Assembly: GCA_963170055.1 (NCBI GenBank)
Contig: CAUJGJ010000444.1
Location: forward strand, 7,951,618 to 8,015,617
Direction of reading: 5' to 3'
Length of the DNA: 64,000 bases
Origin: Halisarca cf. caerulea
Taxonomy: Eukaryota; Porifera; Demospongiae; Chondrillida; Halisarcidae
The translations under genes and the position numbers were made by a program. Below, one piece after another: positions 34,971-46,944 of this stretch. How positions within the stretch are numbered: position 1 is the first letter of the stretch; every line of letters starts with the position of its first letter. The notes beneath the pieces were generated by a model. That model saw only the letters and a list, made by a program, of their open reading frames with translations, made no database searches and was not told where the DNA came from.

Positions 34971-36060
34971 AAAAAGTATCAAATGTACATGCAGCATAAT
35001 CAACCTAGCTTGCTCCTTAACAAAAACATCACAGAAGTTCACATGTTTGTCACATGATTTGAAGCCATCAAAGTGACTATTTTGCTCAAATTCCATCAGA
35101 GGCACAGCTGTACATATGAATCCATAATAAACTTATTGTGGTAGTTAAATGCGCTTTCTTTCATACTTAGTTTTCTCAAACCTGGAAAAGCTTCCAGTTT
35201 TATAAGAATTACACATAACTTGTACAAAATGCAAAGATGTGGGTTAGGGGTACTATAATATGACTGTATGTTATAAAACATTTGTGAAAATCTGAGTGTG
35301 TATGCATTTATATATGTGACTGTGTGTATGTACATATATAGGCAAACATTGAGGTTGGTTGTTTATATGTACCTGGTCTGTTAATTCATTGATTGTGTGG
35401 AACTATATAGACATGACATTCAGAACTACAGAAGCCATGTGATAGCTCATTTATCTCCTTTTGACACTGAAAGACAGCTGTGGTGTTATAGCTACAGTAC
35501 ATTACAAAGTTGTACTTATGGTTGTTATTGCAAACCGGGTACTTACTCCCTGACCACAGCTCTTACATGTGGGCATGTCCAGAAGCTCACTACTGTGCTT
35601 AATGGGCTGTACTGCATATTTGCCATTTAATAATTGTAAGGTTGTGATTGATTCTCCATGAGGTGTACATACCTGTAGCCCTGCCTATACAATAGCAGTA
35701 CATATGCATATGTTAAATAATTGTTAGTGTAATATTAATTGCAGAGGTAGGTCAAAAGTTGTTTGTACTTAGTCTATTTCATGAAATTTTATGTGACCCA
35801 CTCGTGTGATAGGGCATAATATTGAGCAAATATTACATTATTGCACAAGACTGCTTTTCGAGATCCCATGTGATTGTTAGACTCTTCAGAACCTGTTCAT
35901 GAGAAATCACAAGTTGACCAGTGAACTAGTGGAGATAGAATATTTTCAAAATGACTGAGTCAGCTGGAATAAAAGTGCAATAAATATGACAGTTTTGCTT
36001 TCAATTTGCTCAATTTTGTACAAGTACGTAGTATGTATTTCTCTCAAAAAAAGTTTTTAT
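34971..36060. other. No gene recognised
   Basis: AT-rich sequence with a few TG-rich stretches near 35290-35340 and a lone decayed D/F terminus (ACATGTGGGCATGTCC, 35566-35581). No exon, TIR pair or tandem repeat was found. Confidence 0.4.
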
Positions 36061-36225
36061 GAGCAAGCTTTTGATTGAGCGATTTATGGGAAAAACGTCT
36101 TAGAATGCGTTCCAGCAGTTATTACCCTGAGCATTTCATTCTTGAATGGGGGTCGGGAAAACCCGTTCTAGCTTCTTCAGCATTCATATGAGATGTTCGG
36201 AACAGTAACATTTGAGAAGTTCACA

Positions 36226-37810
36226 TGCAGGTATGTTATGGCACTTTTTGCCATAAAACAAAATGGCTGCCGTTTCCGAATGTCTCGAATATAATGCCTT
36301 GCTTATTCTTGCTAAAGGTTTAAAACTCCTAGAAACCATCTAGATAGTGAGTTGAATATTTGTATTTTGATCCTGTGTAACTTAAAGAGCCGAGAACATG
36401 CTGTACCTGTTGCATGACCGCTTTGCTTGACCCATATCAAAATGAACAAATATGCAAAAACGCGGAGATGAAGACCTCCGAGTTTAAACACAAACCTCGG
36501 TTCAGAAGACACGGCATATCCTAATCTTACTTTCCTGATTAGGGGAAGATGTCGCAGGTATGTTATGGCAGAATTGAGGCTAAAAGGGGGCGTTTTGTGG
36601 TTTAACAAGCTATACGATTAGATTATTACGTCTCAGACAGTTTATCACGGTCTGGCCATGTGACCACAGCTTAAACACGACTTTTATACATCATTATAGG
36701 CTAATACGCGCGAGTATTTGAAGAGTTTGCCTTCATGGACATGTGATATCATGTGACAAATGCCTAAAGAAGCATTCCAATCCACAAAGATTTTATGGCG
36801 AAAAAGGCGCGGGTCTAGATCTCTACGTAGACACTTAAAACTTTGTCAAATTATCGCTGAAGGGCTGAACTTAAAATTCTGATTTGGGGAAGATTGTCGA
36901 TCCATCTGTTCAGTTTATGCGCAGCCATTTGTTGTCATAGCCGTTCTTCATGATCAGAAATCCTTGGACATGTTCTGTCTTCTGAATTCACTTGCGCGTT
37001 TAAATTCAGATGTCTAGACCCGCGCCTTTTGCGTTTTTTGCTTATTTTAGTATGGTTAAAAATCGACCATGTACAGCACGTACAATATGTTTTTATTTCT
37101 TTAAAATACATATGCACAAAATAGGAATGTTCGAAATACTATCTAGATGCTTTCTTCAGTCTTTCCACTTTCAGGAAGAGAAAACAAGGCATTTTATACT
37201 AGCCATTCGAAAACGGCAGCCATTTTGTTTTATGGCGAAAAGTGCCATAACATACCTGCGGTTGCTCCACTCCTCGGCTGTTATGGCGAAGGTTTTCCGG
37301 TCCAACAGGATGGCTGTGCCAACAAACGGTGTGACATAAACTGAACGGAAAGGCCGAATATCTTCCCCTAATCAGAATTCCAAGTTTAGTCCTTGAAGGA
37401 TAATCTGTCAATGTTTCAAGCACACAGGTAGAGGTTTAGATCTCCGCGCTTTTTGCCATAAATTTCTTATGGAAAAGAGCTCATCTCAAGCCCTTAGTCA
37501 CATGACACCACGTGTTCTCAAGTATAGAGAGGCTGATTTATACACCTACGTACGGGGAGGCAAGCTAGAGCTTCGGAAGCTCGATCACTTTCAGATGTGC
37601 GCCCGTTTACAGTTTACTACGATTGATTTGCTAACTTGGTTGGCCAGAACCCTTTCTATTGATGGTGCAACAATTTAAATCTCGAAAACTAGGAAGGTGG
37701 TCACACGGCAAAAACGTGATAATTAGTATTAGGTGTGACGATTTAATCACATTCCTGTCAAAACCACAAAACGTCCTTCGCAACCACGAATCTGCCATAA
37801 CTTACCTGCG
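36226..37810 (+). mobile_element. Family B element B3, interrupted by B4
   Basis: TGCAGGTATGTTATGGCA and TGCCATAACTTACCTGCG; CA duplicated at 36224-36225 and 37811-37812. Own sequence is 36226-36552 and 37261-37810. Copy-specific arms CTGATTAGGGGAAGAT (36536-36551) and ATCTTCCCCTAATCAG (37360-37375). Confidence 0.87.
36553..37260 (-). mobile_element. Family B element B4 inside B3
   Basis: CGCAGGTATGTTATGGCA and TGCCATAACATACCTGCG; GT duplicated at 36551-36552 and 37261-37262. Opposite orientation to B3. One arm (CTGATTTGGGGAAGAT, 36879-36894) is present; its partner seems to have been lost by deletion. 708 bp. Confidence 0.86.
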
Positions 37811-37949
37811 CATGTTTGCCTACTAGTACAGCCTTATCTTGATACTCGAAAGCTTCTACAAGTCAAGAACAGAAGTTGTAAGGAAGACCAAAATTTTCAC
37901 ACATCCTAATTAGCGCGGACATGTCCCACATGTGGAGCAACCATGTGCA

Positions 37950-38165
37950 TCAAACGGTGGTTAGTACTATTGCAGAATACCAAGTGACAGGTATAGTCAA
38001 GGACAGAAAGCGTGCAGGAAGACAGAAGACAGTCATGCCTGCATGTACACGTTTTTAGACGAAGCTATGGCTCAGGATGACAAAATTACTCCACAAAAAC
38101 TGTTGGAAAGGACAACTGCCCAGTTTGGAACAGTAGTTTTCAGAGAGAATGCTTGCAAGAGCCAG
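37950..38165 (+). pseudogene. Possible Tc1-type transposase HTH fragment
   Basis: Read in two frames joined near 38047: VSTIAEYQVTGIVKDRKRAGRQKTV, then LDEAMAQDDKITPQKLLERT. The GxVKDR-x-R-x-GR pattern followed by a helical segment resembles the paired HTH region of Tc1-type transposases. One frame break is present, and no catalytic domain follows. A possible donor AG/GTAGTA at 38165 could instead mean a host exon. Confidence 0.45.
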
Positions 38166-39740
38166 GTAGTAACAACCACATGATAATCAATGACCATAAT
38201 CCAACATAGAACACACAATCTATTGCCAATAGCTAGTTCATTGCACTAATAAAATATTAATGTATTTAATCTCCTGTGTGCATGCACATAACCATCACAT
38301 TAAACTTACGTACTTGGTTGAATGACAACTGCATCAAGTGTCCAGCACAAAACAGTGTGCAAAGAAATCAAAAGGCTATTATAATAGTTGTAATGTTGTT
38401 TGTGCAGCTTATATGGTACACTTGTAGGACTATTCATGTACATAGGTGCTATGTAACCACACACATTAGGAAATGTGACTGATGTATGTGCATGGTGAGG
38501 AATTGAAACAGATCCATAGAAAATTAACACAACAGACTGTCCTGTTATATAAACACTGAGCAAAACAAGGTATACAAAGATTGATGTACACATCACCATA
38601 TATCACTCGATTACCAATGTGACGCTTACCTGCACCTGGGAGTACGCACTGAAATGAAAGTGAATTCCAACAAAGTCTCAAATGAGCAATACGTAATGTA
38701 GCCTATGTGCTTTGTGCTCAACCTGAGATTTATGCCAGCATACTCACTAGTACTTTAATGCACTACAGTACCTTTATTTGGGGGTGTATGTGCCATAGTT
38801 AGTGGAGTAAGTAGTTCTGAGACTACGCTATGGGATGAGTGAGGGTCATCACAGCCAAAGTGGCCATTTGGTGGCATTTTTCCCCTTGCACCCCCTATCA
38901 CCAAAAGAGAAAAGCAGTAGAGATGAGCTTCATCTACACTCAAAAAAATGACTGAACATGATTGTTTGCTTGTTTCCATAATTGTTCGATGTTGTTTGTG
39001 TGAATTAATGTGTGTGAATGAAATTATGTGACCTCAGGACCCCCTGGAAGACCAGCCAAAGGCTGAAGGGGCATCTTGTCTAAAATTAATATTAAAACAT
39101 TACTAATATTTCATTTAACCAGAGCAATAACACCATGCAGGCCCTGCTATCTACTTATAGCTGCATGCTTTTAATTTTTGAACATCTTAAAAATGCCACA
39201 CTGTTGTAACAATTGACATTTAGTAACAACTACAACTTAACAGTATGGAGGTGTTGTACTGTTAGTAGACATTTCACAAGATTCAATGTGAGGAGGTAGA
39301 TTGCTAAGTTTGCAGCTTGTAGTTTTTCATAGGTACTCAAAACACAGCTGTTTGTAGTCTGAAACAAATGAGGCCAACCAATTACTAGTTCACCTCACTA
39401 CGAGAGTCAACTCATGTGTTGCCTCTTGGACTGAACAAGTATGAATGAACAAGCACATAAACAAGGGCATATAAAGAACATTTAAAAATGGTAAAAGGAT
39501 GTAGGATTGACACGGAACCATGCAACAAGACTTTACCAGAAGCAATCCTCCAAAAACACTTGGAACACGGGTAAGTTGGCTACCCAAGTGTCCTTTGTGT
39601 GGAGACTCCACTATAATAATAATTATAGTAAATACTTATGCAGTTGTGCTATCTCTGAATCCAGCCAAATGTGCAGTGTTAACTGATACAGCTTCATGCA
39701 AGAAATGCATGGGTTGTCATGCACAAGTATAACACGTCCC
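38166..39740. other. No gene recognised; SINE body fragment at 39035-39075
   Basis: No splice-bounded frame was found. GGACCCCCTGG and AAGGGGC at 39037-39073 resemble the body of the SINE at 18576-18801. The minus strand has only short, unsupported frames. Confidence 0.4.
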
Positions 39741-39916
39741 TTTGAGGAAATAGGGGGCATTGTGTGGTTTGCAGCAAAGAAATTTGATTGAATAACACGT
39801 TTTACCTCCTGATGACATCATACATCAAAGGAGTTGCCACGGTGGTAAATTTGGTTGCTGACCTGGCAGAGCTGTGGTTAGGACAATAACCTACTAAGCG
39901 CCTAGTTTGTAATAAC

Positions 39917-40307
39917 AAGTAATTCAGGTAAAAAACTCGTGGGGCTGCTGCCCCTCATCCTGAATTACTTGTGAATATGTTATAATGGTTTATCCTGCAG
40001 CAATGGTATCAGGTTAACAAAGGGGTTTTATCCTAAAAAACCGTGGCTGAAACTCTGCCAAAAATGCAGCGAATTTTCTTCACAATAGCAATGAAGGTGA
40101 AAAATAAAGAGCTGAATGATGAAACCCCTTTATAAACCTGATACCATTGTTGCAGAGATAAACATTTGCTTGTCTAAACTCTTCTTTTCTTCCAGCAGCC
40201 ATTTTTATTTCCCTACTTCCTGTTGCATATATATATATATATGAATAGAGTGTTACACTTTTGGAATTCATAATGAAAAATAATATAGGGACCGCCTGAG
40301 GTAAGAA
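39917..40307 (+). mobile_element. Family P element P2
   Basis: Leading hairpin (GTAATTCAGG...CCTGAATTAC with GGGGCTGCTGCCCC cap), then a palindromic body whose arms carry CAATGGTATCAGGTT and complement, CTTCCTGTTGC, TA tract, and the tail with TTACACTTTTGGAATTC. Same overall plan as C and T. Confidence 0.7.
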
Positions 40308-40369
40308 TCATAAGTTGTCATTTAATGCACAAAGGTCACAATAACAACCTGTACATTGTATTGCAGTGC

Positions 40370-40500
40370 TGCTGGAGTGTTAAAAAGAGGTAACACATGG
40401 GTTCCTCGGGGAGCAACATGTTTACTGACCTCATCACTTGGATGCTACATGCCCTCGGGCATTTGGCTAGTAAACATTTCACTCCCTAAGGACTATTTAC
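40370..40500. repeat. Imperfect hairpin with CCCTCGGG loop
   Basis: CCTCGGGGAG, AACATGTTTACTGAC and the reversed TAGTAAACATTTC...CTCCCTAAGG form a mismatched stem around ATGCCCTCGGGCAT. Confidence 0.5.
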
Positions 40501-40751
40501 TGATGTGTATGCATTAATCACATGTATGTTTATGAAGTCACCTCAGCGATAGACCTTCTTGCTCTCTAACAGAAGAATATTGTATAGCATATATCATAAT
40601 GGTCTACACCTAGAGTGTTTTCAAGATGTTCGTAAGGTTATTCATTTGTGTTGAAAGAAGTATTAATTTCACCCATTGTTACCTTTGATTGGTGATGTCA
40701 TCATGCATGTGACAGCCTTGTGACAAACGGCGAAGGAGAGGCTTCTTTAAC

Positions 40752-41239
40752 CCTTTTTCGTTCGCCCCTATGTTATTTTCATTGCGAATTCCAGATGTGT
40801 AACATGCTATTCATATATATGTGACCGTCCACAGGAAAAATATGTACACGAGTCAGCGTAAATTGTTTAGTACACGCAAATAAATGGAAACGTTCAATTG
40901 TAAACTTTTCACTGTTGCCTATTCATCATTATGAAAGCGAGAGCATTTTTTTGCCATTGTAAGTTGTAGGCGAAAATCTGCTCTACATTTTGTCCTTCGT
41001 CCTGAATTCGTACATCGTTTGATCGCAGAGATACACTTTGTTATGTCTTGGCTGTTGTTGGAATGTCTTAAGCTGAGTTACCTAACAGAATTGCCATTGG
41101 AATACAACAAAGGACAACTTGAGAGTTTGGAACTGAGTTCTTTTGGCGGAAAATTCACTTGTTCTTGGTCCTCCCTTGTTAGAATAGTCCATCTTGGAAG
41201 AGACCAATGAAATTACCGCAGAAAGTGTTCCATTGCCTG
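40752..41239. other. Solo piggyBac-like end and unclassified DNA
   Basis: TTAACCCTTTTTCG at 40748-40761 equals the left end of H3, but no right end follows. A P/C-type tail (GAATTCCAGATGTGTAAC) and a GTGACCGTCC start at 40823 come next. The remainder shows no gene. Confidence 0.45.
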
Positions 41240-41527
41240 CGCATGTGGGACATGTCCGCGCTAATTCGGAGGTGTGAAAATTTCGGTCTTTTTCACAGCT
41301 TCTGTTCTCAACTTGTAGTAGATACAGAGAGTTAAACAAGGGATTAAGATGCAGGCAGACACATAGACGTTCATACAATTACTTTTTTGGAAGGCTTGCT
41401 TTTATCACGAAGAAGCTACCGAGGTTTTTTAACCCCTACTGAAAAGCGAAACGCTCTGGGTGCTACCTGGCGGAATGCTTCCAAAACTATTTTTTAACAT
41501 AAATCACTATAACAAAACATTTACTAA

Positions 41528-42398
41528 CGCAGGTATGTTATGTCCGAAAACAGGGAGGATTGTTTATGTACTGAACGATTGTTTACATAGCAATTACTTT
41601 GTTTACATTAGAAGGAATTTCATACAATGGTCACATGAAATCGCCGACTAAACGCCTTGAACAAAAGTTTGATCCGACGAAAGCTTTCTCAAAGGCTTCT
41701 TCCATCGCTAATTTTGTTGATCTACCTCTTAGACAAATTCGCTCGTTGAAAAAAGCTAACTTAGTGGCTTTTCTACCAGTAAGCACTCGCAGGCTGGTTT
41801 GGTATGATGTAATCAAAGCACGTGACTGCATGTGATATTCGACGAAGAAGGAAGATGACTCCACAAGAATATTTCAATCGAAATTCCGGTCGTGGAAGTT
41901 ATGGGTTTTGGTATCGAAACTTTGAGAGATTGTTCCTAAAGGACCAAACCCTCAGAATCGAAAAATGAATCTTCGTGCGTTGTTCCATTCATTTTATGTC
42001 CGACGGTTTGTGGTCGGACAGGTGTATTTCTTTTGGATAACCTTGGACATAAAAGTCGTGGAACGGAGCAGTGATTTTCATTTTTCGATTTAGTAAGTTT
42101 ATACTTTGTTCTACATTTTGAACCTATTTTTGTGTGCAAAACCCCCGATTTCTACGACCGGAATTTGCCATCTTTGTGTTTCACGTAGGCCTGACGAAAG
42201 GTCCACAAAGACGATCTTAAAGTTACTTTATAAGCCTCTAGTCTGCTCAGGTACAAATTAGATATGTTCTTGATCTTGTATAAGCATATTTCAGAACTGT
42301 ATATCTTGTTACGCTGAAAATCAGGGAGGGTTGTAATAGTGCTTCGATAACGTCCACCATTTTGTTGAAAGGTCAAAATCGGACATAACCTACCTGTG
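41528..42398 (-). mobile_element. Family B element B6
   Basis: CGCAGGTATGTTATGTCC and GGACATAACCTACCTGTG; AA at 41526-41527 and 42399-42400. Target TTTACTAACTTTTCC is continuous in D4. Copy-specific arms: AATCGAAAAATGAA (41956-41969) and TTCATTTTTCGATT (42077-42090). 871 bp. Confidence 0.89.
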
Positions 42399-42711
42399 AA
42401 CTTTTCCATGCGGGTGAGTTAACCATTCGTTTCCAAAGCCAAGATCTGATCAATTGGTCCTCAAAAGCCAACATTCAAGCTCCTGTAACTTGGGACAGGA
42501 ACAAAAGCTCTCTCTCACCCACATGGAAAAGTTGTATATTTCCGATGGCTCGAAGTTGAGACCAAGAAACTGTCTCCAGCTTGTTCCCTCACATAGTACC
42601 CAGCCGAAAACTATGATTCAGAAGAACATCGAGTTAGGTCACAAGCCAGCATGTGACAGAGCAACCGTGACGACAGAAAACGTCACTAAATGTGGATTCA
42701 CCATTCGTATA

Positions 42712-43377
42712 CAGTACGGTTCATGGAAAAGTAAACGTTAAACAAGTTAAAAGTTAACGCTTTTGGGTTAACTTTTCACTGGAAAAAGCTACAGGTTAAA
42801 AGTTAACAGTTAACTGTTAATAGTTAACTTCTAACTGATACGTAACACGTATTTGTGACGTAACTAATGACATAAGAGACAAAACATCGCCATTTTGTTG
42901 ATTCTCAAAGGCTTTTTGGCTATCATTTTATTAGCGTATTGCAAGCAACGTGTCATGATGAATACTTAATAGTAACTCCTTCGCCAATTCGAATGTTCTC
43001 AGTTACGCCTGCCCTTCTACGCATCTTCAACGCGGATTCCAAACACTGTCTCCTTGTCGCATCTCGGACGAACCGCTTTCAATGTATCGGAATCCGATGA
43101 GAATTGTATTTATCGTTAACCAGATTCAAAATTACAAGAACTTGATAAAATAAAAATTCGAAGCCTAATACAGCACTTTCGCTTGCCGTAACAAGGCTAA
43201 AATGTATCTTCGGCGACTTATTGCGTAAGAATATTACTACGTCATATAGCAAGGTGGTAGTAGGGAGTTAACGGTTAAAGGTTAATGGTTAACTTTTAGC
43301 ACTATTCCGTTAACTTTTACCCGGAAATAGCTAAAGGTGAAAAGTTAAAATCGTATACTTTTCCATGAACCGTACTG
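42712..43377 (+). mobile_element. TA-flanked MITE M1
   Basis: TIR CAGTACGGTTCATGGAAAAG; TA at 42710-42711 and 43378-43379. D4 supplies the empty site. Subterminal blocks are rich in GTTAACTTTT and AAAAGTTAAC in both orientations. Probably a Tc1/mariner-type MITE (CAGT ends and TA). Confidence 0.8.
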
Positions 43378-43501
43378 TATGCCTGAATTTTAGTCCAAAT
43401 CACAAGATAACTGTGTGACTAATAACTTGTAAGCACTGAAAAATTACATTTCATCGCTATACAAACTGGGAAGCGCTATCATAACAGATCCTGGTCATGT
43501 C

Positions 43502-45071
43502 CCACATGTGTGTTTGCCAGCCAGAAGACACTTCTGTTGATCTCTAGGGTATTCTCTTAATTCTCTCAGTAGGTAGAAAGTATGTGTTTCAGATGTTGTA
43601 GAGCTTGAATTGAGTGCTAAAGATTAGAAGAATAGCTTAATAGATTGTTTTATCCAACAGACATAGAATCTGCAAGGGACTTCCAAAGAAATTTTCTTGT
43701 AGTAGTCTGTTCTATTGCTAGAAGAATACCACAGTAACTGCTTGCAGCTGTTAAGTTTTCAGTTGGATTTCATAACACAGTGGAACCCCTCCATTTTGCA
43801 CATTTTGGGACCATGCAGAAAGGGCTGTCCTGATTATTGATCAACTCTGAGCTGGATGTCCTAATTTCAGGCCTGGGGCTAATTGAAAGATGAACTACAG
43901 TGCGTAATGCCTAAAGAGTAGTTTCGAGGCACCAGTGCGCTAAGAGTGATTATTTCCACAATCGACTTCCACTGTTCCCATCTTTTGTGCGTGTGGTTGC
44001 ACCTGGAAACGTTCTTCATTGGCTATGAAGGAAAAGAAAATACGATTGCATTCACCGGGAACGGCGAGACTTTCAAGCAGAAAGTCTTTTCACTACCGGC
44101 TTAGCTCATGGTACCAGTTTCTTGGCTCGCAATTCATCAAAACTCGTTGTAATGCTTGGAGTGATTTTCACCTTTGTAGCTGAGAATCTCTTTGTTCTGC
44201 GATCGAAAATTGTTCAATTTCAGCAGGATTTCATACATGCGCCGACCCTTAGCTTTGTACACTCTGTACACACTGGTGCCTCGAAACTACTCTTTAGGCG
44301 TTACGCACTGTACAATATACTAAAGCAAGATGAATTGTTTGGTTGCAGTAACATGTGTCCATAATAGTCTACAATTCAGGGGTCTCGATTAGAGGGGTGT
44401 CTGCAATTCAGGGGTCTGGATTAGAGGGGTTCCACTGTATTTACACAACTGTCTGCCAGCAGGATTGCAAACTCATTCTTCATATTTATGCCAAGAGTTG
44501 TCCTGCATGTTATATCAAAGCAGCGCCTTTGCCAATTTCACATTGAATTAAGTAATTGTAAACTAATCCCTAAACTTTGTGAAATTTTCCTGTGAAATGG
44601 TAATATGAAATGTTAGTGTATATATCAACTTGACCTGTTTATGCCGTGTGTTCTTATGTATGCTGTAGACTATTAGGCCAATAGACAAGACATTATTATT
44701 ACAACTAATGTTTTACACAATGTCATGCAATCTTAGTTCCAGCATAAAAGTTCTATGTGTATAGTTTGCAAAAGTATCAGGGTATTCTTCTATTATAATG
44801 TCCGACATTTTTGCCTCATGCATATTATAATGATCTTCAAAGGGCATGAATACAATTATTAACATATAAATTTAATTATAAAGGTAATGAATATGATTAC
44901 TCATTCTTATGATTTATTCATTATTCCTTTCACACTTCCATTTCTCAGCTATGAAATGGAATTCGGTATGGAGACGCTGGCAGAAGATGTGTTTTGCATA
45001 GATACTGCACCAGCTGCAGTAACTCATTTTTTCATTTTGCACCCTTGAGTACATATTTTTCTGTGGACTGT

Positions 45072-45112
<41 letters not shown>

Positions 45113-45985
45113 GCAACAGGAAGTAGGCAAATAAAAAAGCCTGCTAGAAGAAAAGAAGACTTTAAACAAGCAACGGTTTATCTCTGCAACAATGGTATCG
45201 GGTTTACAAAGAAGTTTTATCTTTAAGCTTTGTATTTTTCGCCTTCATAGCTCCTATAAGGCTCCTACAAACTTCTTTTATACTTAGATCTATTGAAAAA
45301 CGGTCGTAAAAGCCAAATAAGGTGTTTTTGGAGCTCTAAAATGTACCAGAAGTGGGTTTTCAGTGAAAATACAGTCAATTCTAATGTATGGGTGGCCATT
45401 TTTTTTCCACGTAACCCTTACACACAATTGTCTATAACATATAGAACCATTCATTTTGGCATTACTTTAGAGACCAAAGCTTGTAAATAGTATACAGTAC
45501 AGTGTACAAAAATTGACAATAACATTGCTTTTCCCTTTGCGTTTAGCGAATATCCATTAGTGGTTTTCTGTGTGAGTTTGATGGTTTCCAGTTTTCGCTT
45601 GGTTTTGTTTGACAGCTTCCCATTCAAATGTTTATAGTTTCTGGTTGAAAGTACTTCGCTCAGCAGTAAAGTTTGCAGATTTCTTGTTTATCATTTCGCA
45701 GTGGACAAAATCAGATATGAAGACAATAATTCATATACGATATGAACTGTTGGACGGGTTAACAGCTCAAAAGATTTGTGACTTACGCATAGGCAAGATA
45801 GTGACCATGAAGACCAAATCACTGCAGGATATGTGAGAGCTGTCTAAGAGACCTTGCCACTTTTGCTGATAATATATTTGAATTATACACTGCTTTACGA
45901 AATAGGTTCCCATTCTTCGGATGTATTGTATTGTTTGTTCAATTTTTATCGTAAGTGGCTAGAGTTTATCATTATCGGTTATCAG
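43502..45985 (+). repeat. Segmental direct duplication, copy 1
   Basis: Starts within the last bases of D5 (CCACATGTG) and ends GGTTATCAG. The same sequence, at high identity by eye, restarts at 45987. It contains K1, a (TA)n tract at 45075-45109, a P fragment and an R fragment. No gene; the 65-codon frame at 45293 is identical in copy 2 but lies in repeat sequence. Confidence 0.88.
43898..44310 (+). mobile_element. Tc1/mariner-like element K1 (internally deleted)
   Basis: CAGTGCGTAATGCC and GGCGTTACGCACTG with TA on both sides (43896-43897, 44311-44312). It is the shortened form of K2: the left arm is nearly complete, while only about 50 bp of the right arm remain. Confidence 0.75.
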
Positions 45986-46186
45986 ACCACATGTGTGTTT
46001 GCCAGCCAGAAGACACTTCTGTTGATCTCTAGGGTATTCTCTCAATTCTCTCAGTAGGTAGAAAGTATATGTTTCAGATGTTGTAGAGCTTGAATTGAGT
46101 GCTAAAGATTAGAAGAACAGCTTAATAGATTGTTTTATCCAACAGACATAGAATCTGCAAGGGACATCCAAAGAAATTTTCTTCTA

Positions 46187-46746
46187 CCGTATAGCGGGAA
46201 ACTTTCGTGGGACAAAACTTTCGCGAATCGTCTAAAAAGACGAATTTCGCGAAGAAAACTTTCGCGAATCGTCCAAAAGAAATTCAAAGGAAGAGAAAAC
46301 TTGGTAAGGCAGCCATTGTGGACGTGGCCATATATATCAAAGCATGTGTGTTTCCATGTGTGTGGACGAGATGGAAACCTACATACTGGAAACTGTCGTG
46401 CGAGGCTACCATGCCTATAAGGAGCTCTGAGAACTCGCCTTATCTCCTTGTCTGCAGCTCTAAATCTAGATGAAGCTTAAGGTGCTGTATAAGCATTACG
46501 ACCATTGGCAAGTTAATCTTCAAATGAAAGGCTTAGCACGAATAAAACTGGTTACATAGCGTCTACGTACTGGATAACGCGCCACGTGGCTTCACTCAGT
46601 ATGCTTCAACCTCCCCGGACCTGTAGTGTAGCGTCTCCATTCTGACTTTTCGCGAAGAAAAATTTCGCGAAGAAAAATTTCGCGAATGCTCTCTTGTTTG
46701 CGAAATTCGCAAAGGTTTTCTCCCGCGAAAGTTTCCCACTATACGG
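46187..46746 (+). mobile_element. TA-flanked MITE L with TTCGCGAA repeats
   Basis: CCGTATAGCGGGAAACTTTC and GAAAGTTTCCCACTATACGG; TA at 46185-46186 and 46747-46748. Copy 1 lacks it and has a single TA at the site. Both ends contain repeated TTTCGCGAA palindromes. Confidence 0.85.
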
Positions 46747-46944
46747 TAGTAGTCTCTTCTATTGCTAGAAGAATACCACAGTAACTGCTTGCAGCTGTTA
46801 AGTTTTCAGTTGGATTTCATAACACAGTGGAACCGCTCCATTTTGCACATTTTGGGACCATGCAGAAAGGACTGTCCTGATTATTGATCAACTCTGAGCT
46901 GGATATCCTAATTTCAGGCCTGGGGCTAATTAAAAGATGAACTA

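Larger units (their letters stand above)
36070..37934 (+). mobile_element. Family D element D7 (left-truncated), interrupted by B3
   Basis: Matches D1 from GCGATTTATGGGAAAAAC onward. It is interrupted at CACAT by B3 and resumes at ATGTTTGCCTACTAG (37813), ending GGACATGTCCCACATGTG at 37934. The left half of the element is absent. Confidence 0.78.
39745..40751 (+). mobile_element. Decayed family E element E3, interrupted by P2
   Basis: GGGGGCATTGTGTGG to about 39805 and 40505-40751 together follow E1 positions 4580-4880, for example GATGTCATCATG and CAGCCTTGTGACAAACGGCG. P2 and a hairpin lie between the two pieces. The right side is cut by a piggyBac-type terminus. Confidence 0.62.
41240..43510 (-). 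mobile_element. Family D element D5, interrupted by B6 and M1
   Basis: CGCATGTGGGACATGTCC and a right end (TCATGTCCCACATGTG) with TG at 41238-41239 and 43511-43512. Own sequence is 41240-41527, 42399-42711 and 43378-43510, in the opposite orientation to D4. Internal arms near 42401-42419 and 42510-42533 contain CATGCGGGTGAG and CTCACCCACATG. Confidence 0.84.

Noticed and set aside
45293..45490. 65-codon frame repeated exactly at 49395-49592
   Set aside because: The identity reflects the segmental duplication. The sequence is family R repeat and the frame has no domain.
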